From Lutacidiplasma sp049802875 (lineage in GTDB: Archaea; Thermoplasmatota; Thermoplasmata; Lutacidiplasmatales; UBA184), in contig JBARNH010000024.1 in the NCBI GenBank assembly GCA_049802875.1, positions 42,416-106,415 of the forward strand: a stretch of 64,000 bases of DNA, given 5' to 3'. Under the pieces are notes generated by a model. That model was not told the DNA's origin. It saw nothing but the letters and a program-made list of their open reading frames with translations, and ran no database searches. A program made the translations under genes and the position numbers. Positions within the stretch are counted from its first letter, which is position 1. Every line of letters begins with the position of its first letter. Shown piece by piece: positions 43,734 through 52,130 of this stretch.

Positions 43734-44402
43734 ATGGCACTCCTGGACCATCCGGCCAACGTCGATGACCTGAGCGGAGACAAGGGCTTCCAGTGGAAAT
43801 TTCATTGTGACATCTGCCAGAGCGGTTACGACTCCACGTTCATTCCCTCAAAGAGCTCGGCGTCCTCCCGGCGACTGGGATTCCTGAGCTCGGGGCTCTC
43901 GGCGGTGGGGAACACCATCGGCGGCAGCATGGCCGGAGGACTCGGGGGGGCAAGTCAGGGAGTCGGGGCGGCCAGCCAGTTCCGCGGGATGTCCGCGGAA
44001 TGGCACAAGGAGCACGACAGCGCGTTTCAGCAGGCCGTGAATGAGGCCAAGGGTCACTTTCAGCGGTGCCCCCGGTGCAAGAAGTACGTCTGCCCGGACG
44101 ACTGGAACAACGAAGCCGGCCTCTGCACCGCAGACGCTCCCTCCCTAACCGCCGAGACCCAGGCGGCCAAGGCGCAGGTCCGCGTGGAGCAGATGCAGGA
44201 ATCCGTCAAGGGTCAGAAACTCTACGACGGCGACTCCTCCGATCGAGCGACGCTCTGCCCCTCGTGCGGGAAGCCGGCGGGCGCCGGCAAGTTTTGCAAC
44301 AATTGTGGGGCCCCGCTCGGGTTCAAAATCTGTCCGAAGTGTCAACACCCGAACCCCCCGACCGTCAACTTTTGCGGTGACTGCGGCGCGAAGCTGGGCT
44401 GA
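43734..44402 (+). CDS. Zinc-ribbon protein with Gly/Ser-rich centre
   Basis: 222 aa. An N-terminal FHCDICQSGYDS half-ribbon pairs with CPRCKKYVCPDDW; the middle (LGFLSSGLSAVGNTIGGSMAGGLGGASQGVGAASQ, residues about 45-80) is Gly/Ser-rich and weakly hydrophobic. The C-terminal zinc ribbons are CPSCGKPAGAGKFCNNCG and CPKCQHPN...FCGDCG. TATA TTTATTAC at about 43693-43700 precedes it. The same C-terminal ribbon style recurs in the next gene, 11 nt downstream. Confidence 0.8.
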   Translation: MALLDHPANVDDLSGDKGFQWKFHCDICQSGYDSTFIPSKSSASSRRLGFLSSGLSAVGNTIGGSMAGGLGGASQGVGAASQFRGMSAEWHKEHDSAFQQAVNEAKGHFQRCPRCKKYVCPDDWNNEAGLCTADAPSLTAETQAAKAQVRVEQMQESVKGQKLYDGDSSDRATLCPSCGKPAGAGKFCNNCGAPLGFKICPKCQHPNPPTVNFCGDCGAKLG

Positions 44403-44413
44403 CCGGCGATTCC

Positions 44414-45727
44414 GTGTGCGACTTCTGCGTTTCGGGCCATGCCTGCGACCACGGAACGGAGCGAGCGCACTCCGGCCCCTGTGCCTGCTCGACCGCCGGT
44501 CCCGGAAAGTGCGCCGAGTGCGGATGTGATTGCGCCGCCTGGTATTGGGGCCTCGGGTTCGAGGGGCCCGCCACGATCCGATCGTTCTTCGGGGTCGGCG
44601 ACGACGAGAATCCCGGGTTCTCCGGCTACCCCGCCTCGAGGAACCAGCTAGTGGCGGCCGCGACTCAGGAGCTGCAAGAGGCAGAGGCCAACCCCCTCGA
44701 CGCCGAGTGGATCTCCCGGAACCTCCCCGACGGGACCTACACGGATCTCGGGAGTGTTCTCTCTGCCCTATCCGCTTCGCTCTCGCTGCCCGCGGACGCC
44801 CCCGCTGCTCTCGTCTCGGCACTTTCAATGCGGGCGATCGCTCTCGAATCTCACTTGGTGGTGGGCCCGGATCAAACGGCGGTCCTCGTGGGTAAGAATG
44901 GGCAGCTGCTGGATCGCTTCGGACCCGGCGAGCACGTGATCTCACGGGAAACCGCGCCCCTCGCCACAGCGCAGTCTCGCGCCCCCGCGCCGGGCTTCGC
45001 GAAGGGAGTCCTCTCCGTGACGCCGGTATTTGCCTCGGCCCGCGAAACCCGGGCGGCCGTACAGCGTTCCAGCCGAGCCCGTTCGGGGGAACCCGTGGCG
45101 GTCCGTGGGACCATCACTTTCTCCATCACTTCGCTGGGCGACTTCCTGGCTCGGTCGGGTCCCCGCCCTCGCGGCGTCTCCGCCGGGGAGGTCGACGCCG
45201 CCGTGAACGTCGCGCTGGGGCCTTCTCTCGACCAGACCATCGCTGCCCACGACGCACGAGAGTTCGCTGCGCCGAGCAAGCTACTCGAGGAAGCGATCCG
45301 AACGAGTGGGGCGGAGGCAGGACTTCGCATAACGTCGGTCTCGCTAGGGTCGTCTGGCCCGATGTCGATGGACGAGCGTATGGCGGCGATCCAAGAGCGG
45401 CGACGGCAGGCGATGGCCCAAATGCCGCCCGAGATGCAGGCTAGGATCCAGACGCAAATGGCGATGGCCACGGCGCAAGCCTCCGCCGCTCGTGCCGGCA
45501 AGGCTGGGGGCGCCGGCGGGACCGGACCCACGCTCGCGTCGCCCGTTTCGGGGACAGCGACCCCCGGGACGACCTGCCCGGCATGTCAAGCCTCCAACCC
45601 ACCTGGAGTCCGATTCTGTGGGAACTGCGGGAAACCGCTCCCCATCAAGCGAGCTTGCCCTCGATGCGGCGCGGATGTCGCTCCTGGAGTGAAATTTTGC
45701 GGCAATTGCGGAGGCCCCGTCGCCTAG
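44414..45727 (+). CDS. SPFH-like domain protein with zinc ribbons
   Basis: 437 aa, GTG start. A Cys-rich N-terminus (MCDFCVSGHACDHG...CACSTAGPGKCAECGCDC) is followed by an SPFH/band-7-like domain: VVGPDQTAVLVGKNGQLLDRFGPGEHVI is typical of the YdjI/virion-core-like branch. Next comes an Ala/Met/Gln-rich helix (about 325-365) and two C-terminal zinc ribbons (CPACQASN...FCGNCG, CPRCGADV...FCGNCG). SPFH proteins form ring or membrane-associated assemblies; here the ribbons may recruit the two preceding zinc-ribbon proteins. Confidence 0.78.
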   Translation: MCDFCVSGHACDHGTERAHSGPCACSTAGPGKCAECGCDCAAWYWGLGFEGPATIRSFFGVGDDENPGFSGYPASRNQLVAAATQELQEAEANPLDAEWISRNLPDGTYTDLGSVLSALSASLSLPADAPAALVSALSMRAIALESHLVVGPDQTAVLVGKNGQLLDRFGPGEHVISRETAPLATAQSRAPAPGFAKGVLSVTPVFASARETRAAVQRSSRARSGEPVAVRGTITFSITSLGDFLARSGPRPRGVSAGEVDAAVNVALGPSLDQTIAAHDAREFAAPSKLLEEAIRTSGAEAGLRITSVSLGSSGPMSMDERMAAIQERRRQAMAQMPPEMQARIQTQMAMATAQASAARAGKAGGAGGTGPTLASPVSGTATPGTTCPACQASNPPGVRFCGNCGKPLPIKRACPRCGADVAPGVKFCGNCGGPVA

Positions 45728-46016
45728 CCCGGGTCCTCGCTCGACGTTGAATGTCTCGACGCATTCTCGTCAGAACCCGGCGACCAAAAATATCGCGTCA
45801 AACGACCGCCGGGCCTCCTCCGGCGTTCGCCTCACGGAACGTACACGAGTCATTTTTCCACACAGCCAAATGTCTCACTCCTCGACACGAAATGCGTCAA
45901 AACTCTCGCGAAGTAGTTTCCGCGTCAGGAATACGGAAATCGCTTCCTGATGCTGCGAGTACGGATGGACCCGAGGTTTATTTACAATCGAGTCGGAAGT
46001 AATCGTCTCTTCTCTC
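45728..46016. other. Intergenic, lower-GC stretch with promoter of the TylF-type gene
   Basis: No convincing gene. A TATA-like GTTTATTTAC (about 45977-45986) lies about 35 nt before the ATG at 46017. The stretch is less GC-rich than its neighbours. Confidence 0.5.
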
Positions 46017-46799
46017 ATGTGGGTAAAGGTATGGGTCAGAGCTGAGCGGGCGTTCAGCTCGATGAGGCTCGGGGTCGACGTTTCTCCGGCCGACGCCGCG
46101 TTCGAGCCCGAGTTCCTGGAGATCTTTCGAAAGTGCAGAGAATATTCCCAGACTTCGAAAGTGAGGATGTACGCGCTCTACAAGGCGGTCGAGTACATTT
46201 CGAGATCCTCGGTACCGGGAGATTTCGTGGAGTGTGGAGTGTGGAAGGGTGGGAGTGTGATGCTCGTCGCGCGCTCGCTACTCGCGCTCGGTCAGACGGA
46301 CCGACGAATCTTCCTCTACGATACGTTTGAAGGGATGACGCGGCCCGGCGAACACGACGCTTGGATGAAGGACGGGAAGCCGGCAAGTCCGAACTTGAGT
46401 TCGGACCCCAACGTTGGCAAAGTCGGGCGCCCCGCGTCGCGAGCGCCTTCCCTCGAAGAGGTCCGCAGGAACGTCGAGTCGACCGGGTATCCGGCGGACA
46501 AGCTCGTCTTTGTCAAGGGTCCCGTTCAGGCCACAGTTCCCGGAGTCGCGCCGACGAGCATCGCGTTGCTGCGACTCGACACCGACTGGTACGAATCCAC
46601 CAAGCACGAATTGACCTGGCTGTACCCCCGTCTGGTGAAAGGCGGCGTCTTGATCATCGACGATTACGGACACTGGACCGGGGCCAAGCGGGCGGTTGAC
46701 GAGTACTTTTCCCAACGGCGTCTGGAACTCCTTTCGAGGATCGATTGGACCGCAAGGATCTTGGTGAGGACCGATTCTGAGCGACCCTCCCCCGGCTGA
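46017..46799 (+). CDS. TylF/MycF-type O-methyltransferase
   Basis: 260 aa. VPGDFVECGVWKGGSVMLVARSLLALG is the SAM-binding motif of TylF proteins, followed by FLYDTFEGMTRPGEHD, LLRLDTDWYESTKHEL (metal-binding D-T-D region) and GGVLIIDDYGHWTGAKRAVDEYF. These are hallmark residues of Mg-dependent sugar O-methyltransferases. Its partner across a shared hairpin is a sulfotransferase, which suggests surface-glycan or lipid modification. Confidence 0.92.
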   Translation: MWVKVWVRAERAFSSMRLGVDVSPADAAFEPEFLEIFRKCREYSQTSKVRMYALYKAVEYISRSSVPGDFVECGVWKGGSVMLVARSLLALGQTDRRIFLYDTFEGMTRPGEHDAWMKDGKPASPNLSSDPNVGKVGRPASRAPSLEEVRRNVESTGYPADKLVFVKGPVQATVPGVAPTSIALLRLDTDWYESTKHELTWLYPRLVKGGVLIIDDYGHWTGAKRAVDEYFSQRRLELLSRIDWTARILVRTDSERPSPG

Positions 46800-46809
46800 G
46801 GGCCGGGGG
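46789..46809. terminator. Bidirectional hairpin between convergent genes
   Basis: CCCCCGGC-tgagg-GCCGGGGG, a perfect 8-bp GC stem with a 5-nt loop, spans the stop codon of the TylF-type gene and sits about 15 nt from the end of the convergent sulfotransferase gene. No strong T-run on either side. Confidence 0.5.
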
Positions 46810-46825
46810 TGGATTGACTCCGCCG

Positions 46826-48061
46826 CTAGCTCGCCCTGAAAGGCGGGGAGGATTGCCCTGTTCGCGCCTCGCTCTCCGGCTCGGGTGCGGCCGAAGAACT
46901 GGTGCCCCGCCGTCGGCGGAGGTACCCGTACTGGAAGGCCATCCAACCGCCAAAGGCCCAAAACGACCAGCGGTCGTTTTGCGCGGTCAACGCGTCCCCC
47001 GCGAACCGAGTGTCCAGGGTCACGGTCGAGTAAAATCGGAGTCGATTCCCCCCGATGAGGTGGGGAATGGCGAAGGTGGCTCCAGGTCGCGCGTTCTGGA
47101 AGGTCGGGGTCGAATCCACTCCGACGAATCGACCGACCTGTTCGAGGATCTCCGCTGGCCGCTCGACGAAGTCCTCGTATCGAACACGGAGGTAGCGATT
47201 TCGAGGTCGAGAACAAAGGATCATCGCGAGGAGATTGGGAACGACCCAGCGGAGGGTGAGCTCCCACGCGGCGCGAGCCGGCTTCTCGTTGACGGACTGC
47301 GCACCGTCCGGAATCGTCGCCTGGGAATGAATGTATCCGCGTCCGTCTCTCACGAGATGCACGTAGTAGACGTCGAATTGTGCGGACCGAGAGAGACCGT
47401 AGAGGTAGCCCCGAACCGCGTTCTTGCTGGATTCGCAAACGACCTCCTTCCCGGAAGACTGCGCAATGATCCCGACGAGTTCGGACAGCCCGCGCGCATG
47501 CTCTCGGAGTTCTCGAGTTCGGAAGAGCCGCTGAAGAAGGGTGCGCGGCAGCGAACGATACTTCTCGAAGCGGAGCTGGTCCTGTTGCACCCGGCCGAAA
47601 TCCACGAACTCACGGTATCTCTCTCGAATCGGAGACCAGAACGGGCACACATTGAACGTTTGCCCGCACGCACAAACTGACTCCGGCGCCCAGTTCGGGA
47701 ATGGGGTCTTGTGAAACTCCCCCGTCGCCTGAATCTTCGAGTGACTGCCGAGGGCGATCTCGAGGACCGTGGAGCCACAACGACCCGTACCGAGGATGTA
47801 GAGCAGTTTTCGCTTCGGTGGTCGCCCTCCGTTGGACCGGGTGGGTTCGAGCACAGCACCAACCGGCGGCCCTACCGTCGTGGTCGGCGTCGAGGCGAAA
47901 GCCTTGACCGCGGGGGCGTTAGAGCCGACCGACGACCCGGAGGGCCGGGAGCGTTGAGGGGGTCGATGGGGTCTCTCCTCTGACGGGTTCTGCAACGCCG
48001 ACGTACCCCTTCCGGACCTCCGCGGGCGCTCGCCAGCCGAGGGAGGGCCCGTAAGCCGCAT
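46826..48061 (-). CDS. Sulfotransferase family protein
   Basis: 411 aa from ATG 48061. The PAPS 5'-phosphosulfate loop LLYILGTGRCGSTVLEIALGSH (about residues 85-106) is clear; YYVHLVRDGRGYIHSQA is the 3'-phosphate motif, and YLRVRYEDFVERPAEILEQVGRFVG is the standard C-terminal block. The about 80 residues before the loop are Ser/Pro/Arg-rich and probably disordered. A TATA-like TCTTATCC (minus strand, near 48100) and a G-rich SD support this start; the frame stays open up to 48139. Confidence 0.85.
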   Translation of the reverse strand: MRLTGPPSAGERPRRSGRGTSALQNPSEERPHRPPQRSRPSGSSVGSNAPAVKAFASTPTTTVGPPVGAVLEPTRSNGGRPPKRKLLYILGTGRCGSTVLEIALGSHSKIQATGEFHKTPFPNWAPESVCACGQTFNVCPFWSPIRERYREFVDFGRVQQDQLRFEKYRSLPRTLLQRLFRTRELREHARGLSELVGIIAQSSGKEVVCESSKNAVRGYLYGLSRSAQFDVYYVHLVRDGRGYIHSQATIPDGAQSVNEKPARAAWELTLRWVVPNLLAMILCSRPRNRYLRVRYEDFVERPAEILEQVGRFVGVDSTPTFQNARPGATFAIPHLIGGNRLRFYSTVTLDTRFAGDALTAQNDRWSFWAFGGWMAFQYGYLRRRRGTSSSAAPEPESEARTGQSSPPFRAS

Positions 48062-48240
48062 CCCCCCTCTGGCCGAGGCGCTCCCCGCGGGCCGTGAGGA
48101 TAAGAGCAAGTTCGGGGTAGATAATCCTGCGTGACTCAAGGCGCTCGGTTGGGCCGGACCCCCCCAAGGAGGAACGATGAGAATTCGGCTCGTTCAATTG
48201 GAGCCGCCTCCCCACCGCCATCAGCTGATGAGTCTCTACA

Positions 48241-48939
48241 GTGCCCCGGGCGGCGCGCACTTCCCCCAACTCGGAGCAGGGGCAGCATTCTTCTGAAGTA
48301 CGGAGATGGTCGGTCGTGGTCGATCCAGAGAAACGGGGACGGGGACGTCCCAAGTGGGCCGCGTATTATCGCTGGACCGGAAAACGGCCGCCACGGGAGC
48401 TGCTCGGGCGCGCACTGGATCACATCCAATGGGAGGGCGGTCGCCGAAAACGTCGTACCGCCGTCGAGCTCGGGTTCGGCGCGGGAACCGACACCCTCGA
48501 ATTGCTAGAACGAGGGTGGTCCGTCGTTGCGGTTGACCGAGAAGCGGCGGCTGCAGATTTTCTCGCTCGCCGCGTTCCGCGGCGGCTCCGCCCATTCCTT
48601 ACCACCGTCACTGCACCGATGGAGGAATTGCGGATTCCGCGTGCGGACCTGGTCTATGCGAGCTACTCGCTACCCTTTTGCGTTCCCGCTCAGTTCCCCG
48701 CGCTCTGGAGGAGTATCCGCCGCGCTCTGCCGCCCGGGGGTCACTTCGCGGGCCAACTGTTCGGCGAGAAGGACGAATGGCACGGTCGACGACTCATGAC
48801 ATTCCATTCTCTTCGCGACATTCGAACCCTGACCCGGGGGTACAAGGTCGAGCTCGTTCGAGAAACCGTCGAAGACGGTCAGTCCTTCGACGGCCCCAAA
48901 CATTGGCACTTCTGGGACCTCATCCTCGAAAGGTCGTGA
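48241..48939 (+). CDS. Class I SAM-dependent methyltransferase
   Basis: 232 aa from a GTG; the true start may be the GTG near 48316. Motif I AVELGFGAGTDTLELLERGWSVVAVDRE (about residues 73-100) and PRADLVYASYSLPFCVP (motif IV) then LPPGGHFAGQLFGEKDEWHGR are typical of the methyltransferase 25 group; it resembles tellurite-resistance TehB-like enzymes. Substrate unknown. Confidence 0.82.
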   Translation: MPRAARTSPNSEQGQHSSEVRRWSVVVDPEKRGRGRPKWAAYYRWTGKRPPRELLGRALDHIQWEGGRRKRRTAVELGFGAGTDTLELLERGWSVVAVDREAAAADFLARRVPRRLRPFLTTVTAPMEELRIPRADLVYASYSLPFCVPAQFPALWRSIRRALPPGGHFAGQLFGEKDEWHGRRLMTFHSLRDIRTLTRGYKVELVRETVEDGQSFDGPKHWHFWDLILERS

Positions 48940-49033
48940 GATGGTTGATCGCTTCCCCGCTCTCCGCCGTCGCTCGAGGTGAGCAGGCAAATCGGATGAG
49001 ACACTCGAACGATTCGCTTCTTGAGCGGGATCC

Positions 49034-49570
49034 GTGAAGATACGTCGACTCCTTGCCACGGATTGGGAGGCGTTTCGGATTCTCCGACTCAACGCACTAG
49101 GACGCGATCCGCTGGCGTTCGGTAGTACGCTCGAGCGGGAGATGGCCTATCCCGAAGAGCGATGGAAGAAATGGACCGAGAGCTCCGCTCGGGGAGACGA
49201 GGAGGCAACCTTCGTCGCAGAACCGACTCAAGGATACTTCCTCGGAATGGTCGGATTGTTCACCGACCGGGCGGCCTACCACCTTTGGGGAATGTGGGTT
49301 ACTCCCGAGGTACGGGGTCAGGGGATCGGGCGGGATCTGCTCGACCGGGTCCTGTCTTGGGCTCATTCAACCAGCCCAAATCGGCCAATTCTTCTCGATG
49401 TCAACCCCGATCAGGGGGTAGCCGTTCGTCTGTACGAAAGTCGCGGGTTTCGACCTACCGGCCAGACGACTCCCCTCGGTCACGACGCACCCGCGCACGT
49501 CCAAGAGATGGCGCGCGAGCCGATAGGAGGCCCTTCCGACCAGCGACGGCGCCTTCCCAGCACTCGTTGA
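49034..49570 (+). CDS. GNAT-family N-acetyltransferase
   Basis: 178 aa, GTG start. LWGMWVTPEVRGQGIGRDLLDRVLSWA is the acetyl-CoA motif A (V-T-P-x2-R-G-Q-G-I-G), and ILLDVNPDQGVAVRLYESRGFRPTG is motif B. Resembles small-molecule or ribosomal-protein acetyltransferases. Its 3' end overlaps the degraded HAD gene on the other strand. Confidence 0.88.
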   Translation: MKIRRLLATDWEAFRILRLNALGRDPLAFGSTLEREMAYPEERWKKWTESSARGDEEATFVAEPTQGYFLGMVGLFTDRAAYHLWGMWVTPEVRGQGIGRDLLDRVLSWAHSTSPNRPILLDVNPDQGVAVRLYESRGFRPTGQTTPLGHDAPAHVQEMAREPIGGPSDQRRRLPSTR

Positions 49571-50091
49571 GTCGGTGAGTGGGGCGACCCCTTTCGCTTT
49601 CTTCTCCGGAGGTAAGGCGACCCCACCTGAGGCCCGGGTCGGTCCGGTCCGACCTGTTCCACGAGCCTTGAGAGTTCCGGTGTGGAAGGTCCAACGTCGA
49701 TATTTGCGAGGGAGCTTCCATGTTGTTCGACACACGTGGTACGAAAGCCCAGAGTTCCCGCGAGCTCGATGCCATGTTCGTTGCTGGCCGACAGGTGCCA
49801 TACTTCGTTCCGGGTCGCGCCGGTGTGCTTGACGAATGGGATCCAGTGGACAGGGGCCGCCTGGTACGAACGGACGCCCTGCGCAGTCACGACGCAATCT
49901 GGCCGAAACCTGAGGTTCGACAGAGTTCGGTCCAGTAGGTCCGTTTCGATGTTTGACAGAACGGCGATGCGTAACCCCCGGTTCCGCAGTTCGGAGAGGG
50001 TTTCGCGAACATCCGGAAAAACGGGCCAATTCGGGATCGCCTCTGGCGCCTTACTCGCCTCGGACGGAGCCGACGACCCCTCCGTATGAAA
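49480..50091 (-). pseudogene. Degraded HAD-type (haloacid dehalogenase-like) hydrolase
   Basis: Reading on the minus strand from about 50091, the frame gives PNWPVFPDVRETLSELRNRGLRIAVLSNIETDLLDRTL, VVTAQGVRSYQAAPVHWIPFVK and NEVWHLSASNEHGIELAGTLGFRT, which are the middle and C-terminal parts of L-2-haloacid dehalogenase-type HAD proteins (motif II Ser, motif III Lys-like region). No start codon precedes it: a stop lies at 50092-50094, and the neighbouring frame ends in VGSVRGE at the point where this one reads EASKAPE, as after a +1 shift. The N-terminal nucleophile Asp motif is not found, so the gene is broken. Confidence 0.65.
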
Positions 50092-50094
50092 TCA

Positions 50095-50576
50095 TGAAGA
50101 GGTCTTGGGAGGAAAGAGCTCGTCGAAGTTTCCGGCCGGACTCCTCCGCCATGAGGAGTTGGCCCACATGACCTCCTTTCGCTACGTTCACTGACCGTTC
50201 CCGCGTTGTGGTTGACTCTCGCCAACTTGATTTTCGGCCGCGCTCACGGCGAAACCCCTCCGCGTTCGCTTAGTGGAATACCGATCGACGGATTCTGTCC
50301 GCATCGCCGGGCGCGGAGCGCGCGAAGCGGTCTCGACTGCCGGCTGGGAGTTCCCTTCACGCACCGAACTCATCGCGGACACACAGGTTACGGAAAAGTG
50401 CTACATAGACTTCATGATTCGCGGCTTTTTCTAGAAGTGGGGGCGGGTGATACGCATCGATACGGTAGCACGCGTGTCCCGCGTCCGACTGTCGGTCGGG
50501 AATCCACCGGGCCCGAGCGCCCGACATCTGTCCGGCGAAGGTATCGCGGCCGGGGTCGCTCTCTCTCGGAGGCGAT
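50095..50576. other. Gene-poor stretch beside the tRNA fragment
   Basis: No gene supported. It starts with frame-shifted remains upstream of the HAD fragment and continues with noncoding-looking sequence into the tRNA-like fragment. An apparent plus-strand frame here ending near 50676 only reads the antisense of the tRNA T-arm. Confidence 0.4.
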
Positions 50577-50611
50577 GGGCCGAGTCGGATTTGAACCGAC
50601 GACCTCCCGGT
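50577..50611 (-). tRNA. tRNA 3'-end fragment (T-arm and acceptor strand)
   Basis: The minus strand reads a variable loop AGGTC, a full T-arm GTCGG-TTCAAAT-CCGAC, an acceptor 3' strand TCGGCCC and discriminator A. No matching 5' half (GGGCCGA plus D-arm) lies upstream within the next 150 nt. It is either a remnant of a tRNA cut by an insertion or a displaced 3' end left by an integrated element. The anticodon is not readable. Confidence 0.6.
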
Positions 50612-50723
50612 GGGTCGTCGTTCGGCAGGTCGCATTCCCCCGGCTTCGTCTCGGCGCTCGCTCCTCTCGCGGTTGAGCCGTTGGACATGATACGCTTCGT
50701 CAATGGGGGATAGAGCCCAAGCC

Positions 50724-50755
50724 GGTCGCCTCCTGTCCCGGCCTCAGAGGCGACC
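50724..50755 (+). promoter_or_regulatory. 9-bp hairpin in front of the transposase start
   Basis: GGTCGCCTC (50724-50732) and GAGGCGACC (50747-50755) form a perfect 9-bp stem with a 14-nt loop, ending 1 nt before the ATG at 50757. It would hide the start region and may limit transposase translation or be part of an element RNA. Confidence 0.5.
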
Positions 50756-50756
50756 G

Positions 50757-51797
50757 ATGGAGATCACCACGTATGTCGGGTTCGACGTGAGCAAGAGCAG
50801 CATTGCGGCGACCGCCGTTGATCCGCTGGGACACCGGCGGCGGCAGGAGAAGTTGGGAACGAGTGACGAGGAGATCCGACGTTTCCTCGAGGATCTCCCG
50901 GGACCCATTCAGGTCGTGCTCGAGGCGTGCAACGTCTGGGAACACATCTACGACGCCGCGGCCGCCACCGGTGCCCAAGTTCTCCTCGCCAATCCCTTCC
51001 AGACCAAACTGGTCAGTAAGACGACGCTGAAGACCGATCGTGTCGATTCCGAGAAGCTGGCGAAACTCGCACGACTGCAAGCCATCCCCGAGGCGTACGT
51101 TCCTACGCCCGAGCAGCGGGCGCGGCGCAAGTTGGTCCGCGAGCGAGTCTTCTACACGCACCTGTGGACCGGCGTGGCCAACCACGTCTACGCCGTTCTC
51201 CTCCAGAAGGGGATCGCGTTTCGTCCGGGTCTTCTGCAACGTCGCACGCTCCGCCACAACGTCGCGGATCCCCGCTTTCCCGAGATCGAGCGCGGACTCC
51301 GGGAGCTCACCTCGATCGAAGAGATCACCCACTCACTCGATCGAGCGATCCGAGATGCTTTCGTGGCCTCCACGGAAGCTCAGCTCCTCGCCACCATCCC
51401 CGGCGTGGGCAAGTTCACTTCGGTCGCTCTGGTCGCCTTCCTCTGTCCGATCGAGCGGTTCTCGAGCCTCGATGCAGTCGTGAAGTACTGCGGTCTCTGC
51501 CCGTCCGTTCATCAGTCGGCAACGACGAGCTACAACGGCCCACTCGTGAGGGACGCGAATCACCTCCTCAAGTGGGTCCTGGTCGAAGGCCAATGGAACG
51601 TCCGTCGGCACGAGGGAAAGGGGGACGTGTATCGAGTCGGACATCGCGTCGGCCGTCGGAAGGGTATGGGGAGCGGAGCGGTGGCCGCTGCTCGGAAACT
51701 CGCGCGGATCTCCGCTGCGGTCCTTCGCCGTCGCTCTCCGTACGAATATCACGCTCCTGAGTCGTCGAGCCGCCAGCGGCCGATTGCGGCGTCGTAA
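50757..51797 (+). CDS. IS110-family transposase (DEDD recombinase)
   Basis: 346 aa. The RuvC-like DEDD domain starts YVGFDVSKSSIAATAVD (first Asp), continues IQVVLEACN (Glu) and LKTDRVDSEKLAKLARL (two Asp). The C-terminal transposase-20 domain shows IPGVGKFTSVALVAFL and KYCGLCPSVHQSATTSYNGPLVRDANHLLKWVLVEG, with the conserved Ser in the QSATTS region. Intact and full length. An in-frame ATG at 50703 would start before the hairpin and add 18 unconserved residues. Confidence 0.93.
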   Translation: MEITTYVGFDVSKSSIAATAVDPLGHRRRQEKLGTSDEEIRRFLEDLPGPIQVVLEACNVWEHIYDAAAATGAQVLLANPFQTKLVSKTTLKTDRVDSEKLAKLARLQAIPEAYVPTPEQRARRKLVRERVFYTHLWTGVANHVYAVLLQKGIAFRPGLLQRRTLRHNVADPRFPEIERGLRELTSIEEITHSLDRAIRDAFVASTEAQLLATIPGVGKFTSVALVAFLCPIERFSSLDAVVKYCGLCPSVHQSATTSYNGPLVRDANHLLKWVLVEGQWNVRRHEGKGDVYRVGHRVGRRKGMGSGAVAAARKLARISAAVLRRRSPYEYHAPESSSRQRPIAAS

Positions 51798-52130
51798 GAC
51801 GGCCGCCCCAGTCATTGTGCCGGGAGGCGATTTGGGAGTTCGCGGCCGCCACTGTCCAAGTGCGCAAAAGGCGCCGATAGCATACTGCGTGCGCGAACAA
51901 CCCTGAGAAACCGGAGGTCGATGTAAGGCGGCTCAACCACCACTCAGTCAATCGCCACGAACTCGGTTCGTGCAGACGAAGCGTTCATAGCATCGGACGC
52001 GCGCGTCCCACATCAAGCCGTCGGGGGCTCGCTCGACGAGATCTCGCTCGCCCCCGCGGCATGATGGGGACCCGGGCTCGCGTCTCACTCGCGCCGCTCG
52101 CCGCGAGCCCTGCGCGCTCGCTTCGCGCCG
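51798..52130. other. Noncoding right end of the IS and flank
   Basis: No coding region supported. Contains the right subterminal repeat at 51975-51988 and, between the transposase stop and that repeat, the likely bridge-RNA region. Beyond 51990 the sequence turns very GC-rich and leads into module A1. Confidence 0.4.

Larger units (their letters stand above)
50687..51988 (+). mobile_element. IS110-family (IS1111-like) insertion sequence
   Basis: The element is bounded by an imperfect subterminal inverted repeat: ATGATACGCTTCGTC (50687-50701) versus GACGAAGCGTTCAT (51975-51988), differing by one base gap. Subterminal repeats of this size are the mark of the IS1111 group. The transposase lies between. 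The about 180-nt noncoding stretch after the transposase (51798-51974) is where IS1111-group elements encode their guide (bridge) RNA. Outer ends are not fixed by the sequence alone. Confidence 0.65.

Noticed and set aside
50206..50676. Plus-strand frame containing a G-R-V-G-F-E-P-T-T-S-like stretch
   Set aside because: This is the known artefact of reading the antisense of a tRNA T-arm.
50577..50716. A complete, perhaps intron-containing tRNA on the minus strand
   Set aside because: I could not pair an acceptor 5' strand, D-arm with G-G, or anticodon stem with the good 3' half, so only a fragment is claimed.
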